A stretch of 64,000 nt of DNA from Peptoniphilus equinus (GTDB lineage: Bacteria; Bacillota; Clostridia; Tissierellales; Peptoniphilaceae). The stretch lies in contig NZ_CP115667.1 in NCBI RefSeq assembly GCF_027921445.1, positions 1,240,001-1,304,000 of the forward strand, written 5' to 3'. A program made the position numbers and the translations under genes. The first letter of the stretch is position 1. Every line of letters starts with the position of its first letter. A model generated the notes under the pieces. That model ran no database searches, was not told where the DNA came from, and worked only from the letters and a program-made list of their open reading frames with translations. Of this stretch, positions 53,371 to 63,328 are shown one piece after another.

Positions 53371-54104
53371 TATAAATCTCCGCCTCTCCTCTTAGGCAAT
53401 CGAAATAAAACCCTCTTCTATTGCCATTCAGAAAACATCATTAATCTTCCATGCAAGAACAAGTGGTGGATTATATTTACCCTTTTTCAAATTTCCGGTC
53501 GTCTCTCATCGGACTTTCACTTTTTTGCTACGTCACTTTGGGATGTCATATAAATAGTTCTACATTCTTCAATACTATTTCAAGCCTCTTATTTATGTGC
53601 ATAGTATGCCCTAAATACTCAGCAATCTCCAAACTGCATGAACCAGTATCTTCGGCTCATATACGAATCCCTTAATAATCCTCTCGGATATAATATCTCT
53701 ATCCGGTGTATTTTTCATTCTATATGATCCTTCTTCCTAGACTATTAGATTGATGATAGTTTGAATTGCATGCCCGATAGTTCTCGCTTCAGAGCTGCTA
53801 ATTCAAAAAGTATATAGAATTCTATATACTGAATCCTCAACTGCTTGTGCAGGTATTTCAGCCCATTTTAATAGCGGTGTAAGTGCTTCAGCTATTTTCG
53901 CATAATACTTTCCAACTCGTACAGTAATATCACCAACAACATATTCTTCACTAAGTTAACTATTTCATCTCGTATTATTTTATGTCTGAACAACGCTATT
54001 TATAGTACGGAGGTGATTTTTTGATATAACCTTTGTTGCTTACTTGCCTGCCAGGTAGTTTTTTGTTTTGTTCGCAAGCGAACTCAACTGACTAAAATCA
54101 TAAT
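53371..54104. other. Decayed AT-rich region
   Basis: About 730 nt without an intact gene. A 50-codon minus-strand fragment (53804-53955) reads EYVVGDITVRVGKYYAKIAE then TPLLKWAEIPAQ, stop, and looks like the end of some larger protein I cannot name. Other frames (such as 53451-53675 plus) have no ribosome site. Confidence 0.4.
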
Positions 54105-54130
54105 AAAAAAGACGCCTGACGACGTCTTAT
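54105..54130 (-). terminator. Intrinsic terminator after hslO
   Basis: AAGACG (54109-54114) pairs with CGTCTT (54123-54128). On the complement it is followed by TTTTTTATT. Confidence 0.75.
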
Positions 54131-54143
54131 CTGCGTTAATTGA

Positions 54144-55040
54144 TCAATTATCTTGCGTGTCACTGATATGCTCAAGCATGGACTGCAACGCTGGGGCATC
54201 AAAGTGGTACTTGGTGTTACAGAAATGGCACACCACTTCTGCCTGTCCATCCTCTTCGAGAATGGCCTGCAATTCATCACGGCCGAGAGAGAGAAGGGAG
54301 TCGGTGACTTTCTCACGGCTACAATCGCACTGATAGCTTGCCGTTGTCTCCTCTAGGTACTTAACATCGAAGCCTTCCATGACTTTTGCAATAATATCTT
54401 TCGGCGTCATGCCCTCATCCAGCATGGTGGTGACTGCCTTAAGCCCTGAAATGCTGTGTTCTACTTTTTCAATTAAGGCTTCATCAGCGCCGGGCATGAG
54501 TTGCAATAAAAAGCCTCCGGCCTGTTTCACCGAATAGTCCACATCCACCAGCACACCTAAACTGACTACAGATGGAATTTGATCCGACTGATAAAAGTAT
54601 GCGGCAAGATCTTCTGCAATTTCACCGCTGATAAGCTGGGTCTTGCCCACATAGGGTTCTTTGAGTCCCTGATCCATGACCACAGTCAAGGTGCCTTGCC
54701 CGACAAGGCCGCCCACATCCAATTTGCCGTCCCGCTCTCGCAGGGGCAGGTCCGCCTCGGGATGATTCACATACCCTTTCACTTCCCCATTGCCTTTAGC
54801 AGAGACCACGATACGCCCGATAGGGCCGTCCCCTTTGATGTTTATGGTGAGGCGATCCTTGTCATTTTTCATCGTCACACTCATTAAAAGAGCTCCGGTG
54901 AGCGTCCGTCCAAGAGCTGCTGTGGCTGTAGGCGATGTGTTGTGCATCTGCCGCGCCGTGTCAACCAAGTATCTCGTATCGGCGGCGATAATGCGAATAC
55001 GGCCTTCGCTGTCTACGGCACGTACAATGTTATCTGTCAT
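54144..55040 (-). CDS. hslO: Hsp33 redox-regulated chaperone
   Basis: A 298-residue holdase that unfolds its C-terminal switch on oxidation. The N-terminal domain has SPTATAALGRTLTGALLMSV (~35-55) and KGDGPIGRIVVSAKGNGEVK (~69-90). The zinc switch is complete: CDCSREKV (~238-245) and CHFCNTKYHF (~270-280). The length is normal. It follows the methyltransferase gene with an 11-nt overlap. Confidence 0.96.
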   Translation of the reverse strand: MTDNIVRAVDSEGRIRIIAADTRYLVDTARQMHNTSPTATAALGRTLTGALLMSVTMKNDKDRLTINIKGDGPIGRIVVSAKGNGEVKGYVNHPEADLPLRERDGKLDVGGLVGQGTLTVVMDQGLKEPYVGKTQLISGEIAEDLAAYFYQSDQIPSVVSLGVLVDVDYSVKQAGGFLLQLMPGADEALIEKVEHSISGLKAVTTMLDEGMTPKDIIAKVMEGFDVKYLEETTASYQCDCSREKVTDSLLSLGRDELQAILEEDGQAEVVCHFCNTKYHFDAPALQSMLEHISDTQDN

Positions 55041-55749
55041 ATTTCCTCCTAGCTACAACGGTGAGGCGTTCGGTGGTCGGCTTGAGCGGCGCCAAGGTAT
55101 AGTCATCATAAACATCCGCCTCGAGACCGGCCTGTGCCAGCGCCGTTACAATTTCTTCCACACTGTAGGCTCGCTGCTCGTGTTCTTCATAAAAACGCGT
55201 GTAGGAGCCGTCGTTCTCTTCTTTAAAGAAATTCACACTGTATGTATTAAAATGTGAATCCCGATCATAAAAATTTTCCCATACATAAAACACACCGTCG
55301 GTTTCGTCCACATAGGTGTCGTTCATATCTTCAAATTTAAAAGGCGCATTCATGTCAAAAATAAAGACGCCGTCCTCGCTTAAATGGGTGGCCGCATAGT
55401 GAAATACCTTCTGCAGGTCCTCATCAGCTTTCAAATAATTCAACGTATCACACGATGACACCATAAGGTCGTACGTGCCGTCAAGCGCAAGACTGCGAAG
55501 ATCCTGTTTAAAATAGGTCACATGCTTCAGCCCTTTGGCGTCGGCGACGGCAAGCATATCTTCCGAGAGATCGAAAGCGGTTACCTCAAAAGCTTCAATC
55601 AGATAGCTGGTCAAGCTTCCGGTGCCGCAGCCCATTTCCAAGCACTTGCCTGCCCCTTTAAATTGACGGATAAAGTCATAGACCTTGCCATAGTCAAAGT
55701 CCCACATAAGCGCATCATACACATAAGCAAAATTTTCGTAGTTAGTCAT
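55030..55749 (-). CDS. Class I SAM-dependent methyltransferase
   Basis: A 239-residue methyltransferase. Motif I is CLEMGCGTGSLTSYLIE (~39-55), followed by VTAFDLSEDMLAVADAKG, and a motif like LMVSSCDTLNYL (~98-109). The N-terminus TNYENFAYVYDALM is typical of YqeM/MenG-like small methyltransferases. Substrate unknown. I chose ATG 55749 with GAGGGATACC upstream; an earlier frame to 55770 has no site. Overlaps the sirtuin stop by 8 nt. Confidence 0.87.
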   Translation of the reverse strand: MTNYENFAYVYDALMWDFDYGKVYDFIRQFKGAGKCLEMGCGTGSLTSYLIEAFEVTAFDLSEDMLAVADAKGLKHVTYFKQDLRSLALDGTYDLMVSSCDTLNYLKADEDLQKVFHYAATHLSEDGVFIFDMNAPFKFEDMNDTYVDETDGVFYVWENFYDRDSHFNTYSVNFFKEENDGSYTRFYEEHEQRAYSVEEIVTALAQAGLEADVYDDYTLAPLKPTTERLTVVARRKYDR

Positions 55750-56491
55750 GGTATCCCTCGCTAAGCGCACGATACACAGCGCACAAAGTCTCCCCGGCGC
55801 CGTCGTGAATCACCACATCAGAAAAACGATCGGCCGGCGTCGGCGTCTTGTTGATAATGATGAGATGTTTGGCATAACGAGGCAAAAAGTTTACCGGACT
55901 GACGCTCAAGGATGAACCCACCACAATAAGGAGCTCACTATGCGTCACCGCTTCCACCGCCTGTGCAAAGGTATCGGGCATGGCATCGCCAAACATCACC
56001 ACATTAGAGCGAAGCACGCCGCCGCAGACATCACATCGCGGCGGAATCTCGCCGCTGTCCACTTTCTCGGCAAGGACTTTAAAGGGCGCTTCAACACCAC
56101 AAGCGAGGCAATGGACGCCCCGTGTCTCGCCATGCACTTCAAAAATCGTCCGACTCCCTGCCTTGGCGTGGAGATTGTCGATATTTTGGGTGATAATCCC
56201 CTGAATGAACCCTTGCCGCTCCATATCCGCAAGCGCCCGATGGCCGTCGTTGGGTTCACGATTGTTTAAGTCCTTAAGTATCTCATACCCTTCAGCATAA
56301 AATCGCTTGGGATTGCCGAGCATGACATCCACATTCAGGGCCTGAACAGGATCGAACTTCGCATAGTATCCGGAGTCACTTCGAAAGTCGGGGATGCCGC
56401 TTTCCGTACTCATGCCGGCGCCGGTAAGGACATAGACACCACGGGACGTTTTGATAAGCTCTGCCGCTTGGTTAATCAATGACTGGTTCAT
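55742..56491 (-). CDS. NAD-dependent protein deacylase (SIR2 family)
   Basis: A 249-residue sirtuin. NAD site YVLTGAGMSTESGIPDFRS (~20-38), TQNIDNLHAKAGS (~102-114) and the catalytic His in FEVHGETRGVHC (~121). Zinc cysteines are CLAC then RCDVCGG. VGSSLSVSPVN near 195 is also present. It removes acyl groups from lysines. AGGAGG precedes the ATG. Confidence 0.94.
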   Translation of the reverse strand: MNQSLINQAAELIKTSRGVYVLTGAGMSTESGIPDFRSDSGYYAKFDPVQALNVDVMLGNPKRFYAEGYEILKDLNNREPNDGHRALADMERQGFIQGIITQNIDNLHAKAGSRTIFEVHGETRGVHCLACGVEAPFKVLAEKVDSGEIPPRCDVCGGVLRSNVVMFGDAMPDTFAQAVEAVTHSELLIVVGSSLSVSPVNFLPRYAKHLIIINKTPTPADRFSDVVIHDGAGETLCAVYRALSEGYHD

Positions 56492-56500
56492 TGCCGCCTC

Positions 56501-57481
56501 CTAAAAAACAACCTTGTAATAGATGAAATAGAGAATCACCATGGCGATAACAGGAACGAAGTTAAAGAGATCGATGGATTGTATACTTCGCGTTCGCTGT
56601 GTGCCATAAATGGATTCCCGTAGACGCTTTTCAAATTGCATCTGCTTGTAGAGCAGTCGAATGATAAAAGCACTCACCAAGGACGCCACGACTAAGAGCG
56701 TGATGATATAAAGCTGTAGCGAGCCGATTTCCACAGCCAGGTTGGTATTGCCCAGATAGTCGAAGAGAGATGCGTTCACATACCGTGCAAAGAAGAGGGC
56801 GATCACATTGTTGACAAAGTGAGCCGTCATGCTGGCAATGATGGATCCTGTCAGCTCGAGGAAGCTCCCAAAGAGAATCCCCAGTAAAAACGGTGCCATA
56901 AAGTTTTGAATATCAAAGTGGAAGAGGGCAAAGATTAAAGCGCTCATGACGATGGCAAAACGAGCGCCATAGATGTCGTAGCTGTTGATGAGTGCACCGC
57001 GAAAATAGAGTTCTTCGCATACTGCAGGAAGAATGCACATAAAGGCAAGGTACCCTCCCACCGGTTCATCCAACATAAACATATTCATACTCACATCTTT
57101 AAGCTCCATAAATTGAGAAATAAAGGTGAGAAACAAACCGTTGGCAAGAAGTATGACAGGATAGGCAAGCACTGTCATCACGACGACACGCATCACATTT
57201 TTAAAACTTAGCGGCGCCAGCTTTAACACGCGCCCGAACTTGCCTGTGGCGGCAAGAGCCAGTGCCGGAACGAGCATTATAAAGAGTTCCGTCACCACGG
57301 TACGGGTTAACACCCCGCCGGCGTGAATGACACTGCCGATGACAAGAAACGCTATGGACAGCAGAAGCGTTGCCGTATTGACGGACAGGACATTAAGATT
57401 GTTTTTTCGCAGATGCCACGCCCTTTTTGACGGGGTACGCGTCTTCATGGGCCGTTTCAAAGCCGGTCTATTTGCTTTCAC
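56501..57481 (-). CDS. CPBP-family intramembrane protease
   Basis: A 326-residue membrane protein with about eight helices. The active-site motif is CEELYFRGALIN (EExxxR, ~155-166), followed by ALIFALFHFDIQNF (FxxxH, ~181-194) and a later FVNNVIALFF with the Asn. The basic N-terminus (KANRPALKRPMKTRTPSKRA) is cytoplasmic. These proteases mature peptides or confer immunity in some loci; none is seen here. The start is GTG 57481, 5 nt after AGGAGG. It is coupled to the small ORF upstream. Confidence 0.88.
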   Translation of the reverse strand: MKANRPALKRPMKTRTPSKRAWHLRKNNLNVLSVNTATLLLSIAFLVIGSVIHAGGVLTRTVVTELFIMLVPALALAATGKFGRVLKLAPLSFKNVMRVVVMTVLAYPVILLANGLFLTFISQFMELKDVSMNMFMLDEPVGGYLAFMCILPAVCEELYFRGALINSYDIYGARFAIVMSALIFALFHFDIQNFMAPFLLGILFGSFLELTGSIIASMTAHFVNNVIALFFARYVNASLFDYLGNTNLAVEIGSLQLYIITLLVVASLVSAFIIRLLYKQMQFEKRLRESIYGTQRTRSIQSIDLFNFVPVIAMVILYFIYYKVVF

Positions 57482-57608
57482 GGAGGCCTCCTGTCGTCTG
57501 CAGGGTGAAGAGGATCTCTTTCAGTAAGAGCACCACACGATTTAACGTCAGCTGAATCCCTGCAAGCAGTATGATAAAAATTGCAATAATCACGATTTCT
57601 TTGGACAT
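57468..57608 (-). CDS. Small membrane protein upstream of the CPBP gene
   Basis: A 46-residue ORF: MSKEIVIIAIFIILLAGIQL then LNRVVLLLKEILF, a single hydrophobic helix. Its stop overlaps the start of the CPBP gene by 14 nt, so it may serve translational coupling. The ribosome site is poor (GAGTGATATT). A TATAAT lies just upstream on the complement (57624-57629). Confidence 0.45.
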   Translation of the reverse strand: MSKEIVIIAIFIILLAGIQLTLNRVVLLLKEILFTLQTTGGLRESK

Positions 57609-57670
57609 AATATCACTCATTTCATTATAACAAAGTTTTAGGTTTGACACATTGGCGTTTATAGGGCAAT

Positions 57671-57698
57671 TGAAAGTTGACAGGCATTTGATATAATA
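57671..57698 (+). promoter_or_regulatory. Promoter of the DUF4364 gene
   Basis: TTGAAA, a 16-nt spacer and TATAAT, with the -10 about 20 nt before the ATG at 57715. Confidence 0.6.
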
Positions 57699-57714
57699 GT
57701 GACAGGAGGCAACC

Positions 57715-58224
57715 ATGGATACCAATAATATCAACGAGCTCGCGCTCCACAAACTCATTATATTGACTGCTGTGGACAGTGCCCCTGTTCCCATGACTGA
57801 AGCGGCGTTGACATCTTTTGTACTGCGCGGCGAATTTTTGAATTATTTCTACTTTAAACAGTACCTGGCCGAACTTTTAGAGAGCGGCTTTTTAAACTAC
57901 GTTGAAGGCAAATTCTATATCACTGATGAAGGTGCCTCGGCCTTGGAACTTTTCGGTGAGACGTTAAATCCCGATCTGAAGCATGCCATTCTCAAAGCCC
58001 ATGCCAAAAGCGCCGTTCCAAAGCGCCATGTAAGTACCGATACTTTTGACCGAGAGGATCGCCACTGGGTTCATCTCGCTATGAAAGAAGATGAGGATGT
58101 GATCATGGATCTAAAGCTCGAAGTGCCCGACACTGAGTTCTCTCAACAAGTTGTTGCACGTTTTGAAGCCAATCCCGATGCCATCTATATGGCTCTTGTC
58201 AGCGCGTTGGAAAACTACAGATAA
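57715..58224 (+). CDS. DUF4364 family protein
   Basis: A 169-residue cytoplasmic protein common in Clostridia. The N-terminal ~80 residues form a winged-helix-like domain (LHKLIILTAVDSAPVPMTEA, FYFKQYLAELLESGFLNYVE, ITDEGASALELFGETL), suggesting nucleic acid binding. The C-terminal domain is beta-rich. Role unknown, possibly a regulator. ACAGGAGGCAACC precedes the ATG. Confidence 0.85.
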   Translation: MDTNNINELALHKLIILTAVDSAPVPMTEAALTSFVLRGEFLNYFYFKQYLAELLESGFLNYVEGKFYITDEGASALELFGETLNPDLKHAILKAHAKSAVPKRHVSTDTFDREDRHWVHLAMKEDEDVIMDLKLEVPDTEFSQQVVARFEANPDAIYMALVSALENYR

Positions 58225-58230
58225 TCCTCA

Positions 58231-58260
58231 TTGAAGACTGCTGTCAGTCTTCTTTTTTTG
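58231..58260 (+). terminator. Intrinsic terminator after the DUF4364 gene
   Basis: GAAGACTG (58233-58240) pairs with CAGTCTTC (58245-58252), followed by seven T. It overlaps the 3' end of the converging gene. Confidence 0.85.
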
Positions 58261-59542
58261 TAAGCAGACCGTTTTTCTCCAAAAGCTGCACCATGCTTTC
58301 AAGTTTTGCCACAGGGCAACGCTTCGGTGCAAATCCGAGACATACCAAAGCATAGTTGACAAAGAGCTCTTGTAAAAATTCATTAATACTCGGCAGATCC
58401 GAGCGCAAAAACACTTCCTGATTCGTATCGGTAAAGTGGGTGTAGAGGTTTCGGGTGTTGACCGAATAAGTGAGAAACTGATTCATGCCGTCTTTGCCGA
58501 GACGACGCTCAATCGTTTCAAAAGTCTGTAAAATATCCTTTAAGATATAGCGTAGTGAGATGGGTCGACGGGAAATACGACGCTTGGCCGACTTGCCTTC
58601 AGGTGTCTCAGTGCGGTGCAGCGTTCGATACAGTCCCTCCAGCGCCGCCATAAGCTCCCGATAGATCGTATCCGCCCTCAGGCCTGATGTAAAAGATGCA
58701 TAGAGATATTTATCCATAGAAAACGCCATACGGTCATACTTGTCCATCCAGTGGTTATAAATCGGTGCAAATGCCGGGCCGAAATCCTCAAGAGACAGCA
58801 CCGTGTCCTGCCTTGGGGATGCAGTCTTGGAAAAATCGTTGATCGCGTTGATGTAGAGCCGTTTCGATCCGCCGGTCAACGTTTTGGTCTCGTCGAAGTC
58901 CAAATCTACAGTGCGTACATAGGGGAGACGATTTCTCAAACACAGGTGTAAAAAGCGGGTGAACTGACGTATATGGCGTTCGATGTCCTGAAGTCCTGTC
59001 TTTTGCTTAAAGATAAACCTCACATCCACATGACTTTGCATAGTCTCGGCATTGTCCGCCGAGCGCTTGCCTCCAAAGGCAATTTCTAAATCCAAGCCTT
59101 TGAGATGAAAGATCTCCACCTGTTGTTCGGCATCAATCCAAATCCCGCCGCGGCGCTCTTTAAAAATACTTTTGCCCAGCCAAGGCAGGACGTCACTCAT
59201 ATTCAGCACACAACGTCGGCTCTTTGCCCGACCGGCATGGTCATAGACCCCCTCTAAAAGGTATTTGGGATAATAGTGCACCTTTTGCATTTTCAGCCAA
59301 TAGTCCCATTGAAAGTCCCACTGCACCGTGCGAAATTTCCCCTCAAAGCAGGTAATGACATGGAGATTGGGCGAAGTGAGCTGTATCACAGGTGTGCCGG
59401 CCCCCCACGGCTCATCGTCTCTATCCCGTCCTTCAAAAGCGATAATGAGATAGATATCGTCGGGATCTTGGGTGTTGATAAAGGCACTGGTGCCTTTAAA
59501 GTTATCGTTTTTTATAAATACGGGCTCGATACTTCGCTCCAC
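58244..59542 (-). CDS. ApeA-like HEPN protein (candidate phage defence)
   Basis: A 432-residue protein. The first ~200 residues are beta-rich (GTSAFINTQDPDDIYLIIAF, VEIFHLKGLDLEIAFGGKRS) like the N-terminal ApeA-type domain. The C-terminal ~150 residues are helical with a HEPN active-site motif, YSVNTRNLYTHFTD, Arg-x4-His (~380-393), found in ribonuclease toxins and ApeA defence proteins. It is a lone gene, as ApeA is. If right, it would cut RNA after phage sensing. The family call rests on motif and size only. Confidence 0.55.
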   Translation of the reverse strand: MERSIEPVFIKNDNFKGTSAFINTQDPDDIYLIIAFEGRDRDDEPWGAGTPVIQLTSPNLHVITCFEGKFRTVQWDFQWDYWLKMQKVHYYPKYLLEGVYDHAGRAKSRRCVLNMSDVLPWLGKSIFKERRGGIWIDAEQQVEIFHLKGLDLEIAFGGKRSADNAETMQSHVDVRFIFKQKTGLQDIERHIRQFTRFLHLCLRNRLPYVRTVDLDFDETKTLTGGSKRLYINAINDFSKTASPRQDTVLSLEDFGPAFAPIYNHWMDKYDRMAFSMDKYLYASFTSGLRADTIYRELMAALEGLYRTLHRTETPEGKSAKRRISRRPISLRYILKDILQTFETIERRLGKDGMNQFLTYSVNTRNLYTHFTDTNQEVFLRSDLPSINEFLQELFVNYALVCLGFAPKRCPVAKLESMVQLLEKNGLLTKKED

Positions 59543-59561
59543 GTATGCCTCCCATTTCTAG

Positions 59562-59588
59562 TAAAAAAGACGGCCGAAGCCGTCTTAT
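59562..59588 (-). terminator. Intrinsic terminator of the murF-ddl-rnr-smpB unit
   Basis: AAGACGGC (59567-59574) pairs with GCCGTCTT (59579-59586). On the complement it is followed by TTTTTTAC. Confidence 0.87.
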
Positions 59589-60035
59589 CTAATAACGTAC
59601 TGCCTGATCCATTTTCCGTTGGGCATCTTTTTTAGCCATGTCTGCGCGCTTGTCGTAAAGTTTTTTACCTCGAGCCACGGCAAGTTCCACTTTTACCCGA
59701 CCCTTTTTCAAATAAAGCTTCAACGGAATCAAAGCATTGCCTTTGATGCTCAGTTCTTTGTTCAGCTTTAAAATCTCCCGGCGGTGCAACAGCAGCTTAC
59801 GCACTCGCATGGGATCGGTGTTCATAATGTTGCCCTGTTCATAAGGAGAAATGTGCATCCCCTCTACAAAAACTTCGCCGTTTTTAATCGTCGCATAGGC
59901 ATCTTTTAAATTGGCCTTACCGGCTCGCAGGGATTTCACTTCCGTACCGGTGAGCACGAGACCGGCTTCTATCGTCGCTTCAATAAAGTAGTCATGGCGA
60001 GCTTTGCGGTTGGTAGCAAGTGTGGCATCACTCAT
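59589..60035 (-). CDS. smpB: SsrA-binding protein SmpB
   Basis: A 148-residue partner of tmRNA in rescuing stalled ribosomes. Motifs: [20 protein letters not shown] (~8-27), [19 protein letters not shown] (~29-47), HISPYEQGN, and the basic C-terminal tail [21 protein letters not shown] chose ATG 60035 with GGAGGTG upstream. Its start lies within the end of rnr (8-nt overlap). rnr-smpB is a standard pair. The ssrA gene itself is not in the window. Confidence 0.96.
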   Translation of the reverse strand: MSDATLATNRKARHDYFIEATIEAGLVLTGTEVKSLRAGKANLKDAYATIKNGEVFVEGMHISPYEQGNIMNTDPMRVRKLLLHRREILKLNKELSIKGNALIPLKLYLKKGRVKVELAVARGKKLYDKRADMAKKDAQRKMDQAVRY

Positions 60036-62151
60036 GCACATCACCTCCATAGGAAATATCGACCAGATCTTCTGTGATGACAAAATCAACTGTGCCCTTA
60101 GTCGTATTGGCTCCCACTACCTTGATCATCACCTTGTCGCCCACGTTATAAATCTTTCCGGTAGAACGCCCGACAGCACGGAAACTATCTTCGTCAAACT
60201 CGTAATAATCATCCAAATCCTGATACGAAATCAAGCCTTCAATGGTATTTTCAAGTTGTGCAAAGAGTCCGAACCCGGTGACCCCGGTGATGACTGCCGG
60301 GTACGTCGCACCGATGCGCTCTTCCATATACTCGGCAATTTTGATATCCTGGACGGTACGCTCAGCTTCCTGAGCCACCCGTTCCATGGCAGAGACATGC
60401 TCCGCCACGTGCGGCAACGTGTTTTCCAAATATCGCTTGCGTCCATCGGTCAGTTTGCCTCGAAGTTGGTCTTTCATAATCCTATGAATGGTCAGATCGC
60501 TATAGCGACGAATCGGTGAAGTGAAGTGAGAATAATACTTGGCCGCAAGACCGAAGTGGATGTCCAGCGTCTCGGAGTACTTGGCCTTCATCAGCGACCG
60601 CAGCACGATCGTGGACACAAAAAGCGCTTCCTCTTTACCTTTAACCCGTTCAATCAGCTCTTGAATCAATTTCGGTTCAAGATCCTCACCTTTCACCGAA
60701 AGACCCAAATGACGAAGCATCTTGTTCAAACCTTCAATACGTTCCCCGTCCGGCGTCTCGTGAATCCGATAGAGGAACGGTACTTTCTTATCATAAAAGT
60801 CCTTCGCCACCACTTCATTGGTCACCAGCATAAATTCTTCAATGAGTTTGTTGGCAACGCGCCGTTCGCTTTTCGCAATGTCCACAGGTTTGCCTTCATC
60901 GTCAACGGTAATAGCGGTTTCAGCAAAATCAAAATCAATGGCGCCGCGGCGATAACGCTTAGCTCTAAGTTTTTCAGCGAGCGCCTCCATCGCCTTCAAA
61001 TCCTCTTCCAAACCTTGAAGGGTAGGATGTGCCGTCCCGTGTTCCAAAAAGTCGCTGACATGGGTATAGACGAGACGCCGGTCGGACTTGATGACCGAGT
61101 TCATAATGGCATGGTCCAGAATATCCCCGGCAGGATTAAAATCGATGGCCACAGTAAAAGCCAGACGATCCACCCCTTCATTCAACGAGCAGATAACGTT
61201 GGAGAGTTCTTTCGGAAGCATCGGGATGACCTTGTCAATGAGATAGTACGAGTTGCCGCGTTTATAGGCTTCCTTATCAATCTCGTCACCTTCTTTGACA
61301 TAATGGCTCACATCGGCAATATGCACCCACAGACGTGTTTTCCCATCCCATGTTTCAATGCTCACCGCATCGTCAAAGTCCTTGGAATCCGCCCCGTCAA
61401 TGGTAAAGGTACGCAGACCTCGCAAGTCTTCCCGCCCTTGTATGTCTTTATCGCGTACCGACTGGGGCATATCTTTTGCCGCCAACTTCGCCGCCTTGGA
61501 AAAATCCGTCGGGATATCCATGTCACGAGCAATGGAGAGAATGTCTACGCCCTTTTCCCCTTTATAGCCCAGAATTTCCACAATGCGCCCTTCCGGCTTT
61601 CGATTGCCTTCAGGCCAGGTCTTCACCTTGGCGACAACTTTTTGACCGTCCTTTGCAGCTAAAAAGTGCTTTTTAGGAATGAAAATATCAAAAGCGATTT
61701 TGTCATCATCAGGTACCACAAAACCGAAGTTTTTCTTATTCTGAAAAGTGCCGACGATGGTTTGGTTAGCCCGATCCACAACTTTGAGAACCTTGCCTTC
61801 AATGGAGTCGCCTCGTGACCCCTCATGAGGATCCAACACACGTACGATGACCTCATCCCCATGAAGGGCGGAGTTCATATTCTTCGCCGCGATAAAAACG
61901 TCCTGATCCGCCTGAAGAAGAAAGCCAAATCCTCGGGCATTGCCCTGAAGCTTGCCACGGCGGATACGCTCACCATCAATGGGAATGTACACATTGCCAT
62001 CAAAATAAATCCGTCCGTCTTTTTCCAAAGTTCGTAGAATCTTATCAAAATCTTTGCGTTGGTTCTTGCCTATTTCAAACTTTTTACGCAGTTTGTCCAA
62101 AGTCATCGGCTTGGAGGATTTGATTTTGTCGTACACTTTATCAATGATCAT
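60028..62151 (-). CDS. rnr: Ribonuclease R
   Basis: A 707-residue 3'-5' exoribonuclease. It has an N-terminal helix-turn-helix-like start ([20 protein letters not shown]), cold-shock domains (~70-220), and the RNB core with [17 protein letters not shown] (~245-262, catalytic Asp cluster), [20 protein letters not shown], and [18 protein letters not shown] (~555). An S1 domain follows at ~620-700. The length is normal. The start overlaps the ddl stop (TAATG). Confidence 0.96.
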   Translation of the reverse strand: MIIDKVYDKIKSSKPMTLDKLRKKFEIGKNQRKDFDKILRTLEKDGRIYFDGNVYIPIDGERIRRGKLQGNARGFGFLLQADQDVFIAAKNMNSALHGDEVIVRVLDPHEGSRGDSIEGKVLKVVDRANQTIVGTFQNKKNFGFVVPDDDKIAFDIFIPKKHFLAAKDGQKVVAKVKTWPEGNRKPEGRIVEILGYKGEKGVDILSIARDMDIPTDFSKAAKLAAKDMPQSVRDKDIQGREDLRGLRTFTIDGADSKDFDDAVSIETWDGKTRLWVHIADVSHYVKEGDEIDKEAYKRGNSYYLIDKVIPMLPKELSNVICSLNEGVDRLAFTVAIDFNPAGDILDHAIMNSVIKSDRRLVYTHVSDFLEHGTAHPTLQGLEEDLKAMEALAEKLRAKRYRRGAIDFDFAETAITVDDEGKPVDIAKSERRVANKLIEEFMLVTNEVVAKDFYDKKVPFLYRIHETPDGERIEGLNKMLRHLGLSVKGEDLEPKLIQELIERVKGKEEALFVSTIVLRSLMKAKYSETLDIHFGLAAKYYSHFTSPIRRYSDLTIHRIMKDQLRGKLTDGRKRYLENTLPHVAEHVSAMERVAQEAERTVQDIKIAEYMEERIGATYPAVITGVTGFGLFAQLENTIEGLISYQDLDDYYEFDEDSFRAVGRSTGKIYNVGDKVMIKVVGANTTKGTVDFVITEDLVDISYGGDVHE

Positions 62152-63320
62152 TATAATTTCGCTCCGTAAGTCGTCTTTGTCAAAAGATCCGTATCATAAG
62201 AGGTGATGTTGTCGTGCCGCTGCTGATAGCGAACTTTCGCCAGGTCAATGAGCTTGTTGATTTCATCCTTGAAGCTGACGCCCGTGGCTTCTAATAAATA
62301 GAAAGACACCGATCCCGGCAGCGTATTGATTTCATTCACGTAAACCGTCTCCCCATCGAGGAGAAAATCAATGCGAGCCACACCCATCCCGTCAATGGCA
62401 CGAAACGCCTTTTTGGCATAGCCCTGAATTTGCTCTTTGATGTCATCGGATACTTGGGCCGGCAGATTTCTGTTGCTCGCCGCCATGCCTTTTGACCCGG
62501 AAGACTTGGCGGACTTGCCTCCCGCCATATACTTTTCATCGTATTTTAAAAACTCTTTCCAACCGACAGGTTCTTCCAACTCCGTAACCAGAAGGTCGTG
62601 TTCATAACCGAGAACTGCCGCATTAATTTCCCGAGGACTCTCCACAGCTTTTTCAATGAGAATCTTCCGGTCATAGTGAGATGCCACAGCAATGGCTTCT
62701 TTGAGTTCCTCACGATTTTTCACCTTGGAAATCCCGATAGATGACCCCAAGTTCGCAGGTTTGACAAAAAGGTTGTACCCCATAGCCTCTGCCCTGTCCA
62801 TGACAGCCTCTTCATCGTCGCCGCGATAAAAATAGAGATACGGCGTCATAGGAATGCCTTCGGATTCAAAGACTTTTTTCATGACGACTTTATCCATCCC
62901 CACGGCGGCACTCATGACACCACAGCCGACATAGGGCACGCCTGCCGTCTCCAAATAGCCTTGAAAACAGCCATCTTCGCCATAGGTGCCGTGAAGTGCA
63001 GGAAAAACACAGTCAATTGTCAAAAACGCCTCTAACGTCGTACCGCCTTTTGAAAACAGACCGCCCTTACTTTCTGCTTCCCGATAGAGACGATTGTCCC
63101 CCGGCTTTAAAAAGACTTCGTATGCACCGGAAAAATCACCACTCTTAAATGTCTTCATGCTCTTTAATACGTCCCCGGACAGAAATTTGCCCTCCTTGGT
63201 CACATACAAAGGTACCGCATTGTACTTCTTGTCCATATTTTCCATCACCTGCATACCGGTGATAATGGACACTTCATGCTCCACAGAACGGCCGCCAAAG
63301 GCCACAAGTATCGTTTCCAT
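62151..63320 (-). CDS. ddl: D-alanine--D-alanine ligase
   Basis: A 389-residue ATP-grasp ligase that makes D-Ala-D-Ala for peptidoglycan. Motifs: VAFGGRSVEHEVSIITGMQV (~6-25), ALHGTYGEDGCFQGYLE (~108-124), KPANLGSSIGISKVKNREEL (~189-208) and VNEINTLPGSVSFYLLEATG (~335-354). It is the long (VanA-like/DdlA) branch. GAATAGGAGGATCT precedes the ATG. Next to murF, it supplies that enzyme's substrate. Confidence 0.95.
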   Translation of the reverse strand: METILVAFGGRSVEHEVSIITGMQVMENMDKKYNAVPLYVTKEGKFLSGDVLKSMKTFKSGDFSGAYEVFLKPGDNRLYREAESKGGLFSKGGTTLEAFLTIDCVFPALHGTYGEDGCFQGYLETAGVPYVGCGVMSAAVGMDKVVMKKVFESEGIPMTPYLYFYRGDDEEAVMDRAEAMGYNLFVKPANLGSSIGISKVKNREELKEAIAVASHYDRKILIEKAVESPREINAAVLGYEHDLLVTELEEPVGWKEFLKYDEKYMAGGKSAKSSGSKGMAASNRNLPAQVSDDIKEQIQGYAKKAFRAIDGMGVARIDFLLDGETVYVNEINTLPGSVSFYLLEATGVSFKDEINKLIDLAKVRYQQRHDNITSYDTDLLTKTTYGAKL

Positions 63321-63328
63321 AGATCCTC

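Noticed and set aside
53451-53675. Plus-strand frame of 74 codons
   Set aside because: No ribosome site and no family; a minus-strand reading gives only weak scraps.
53804-53955. Possible gene end on the minus strand
   Set aside because: Only 50 codons without start; noted in the decayed region rather than called a gene.
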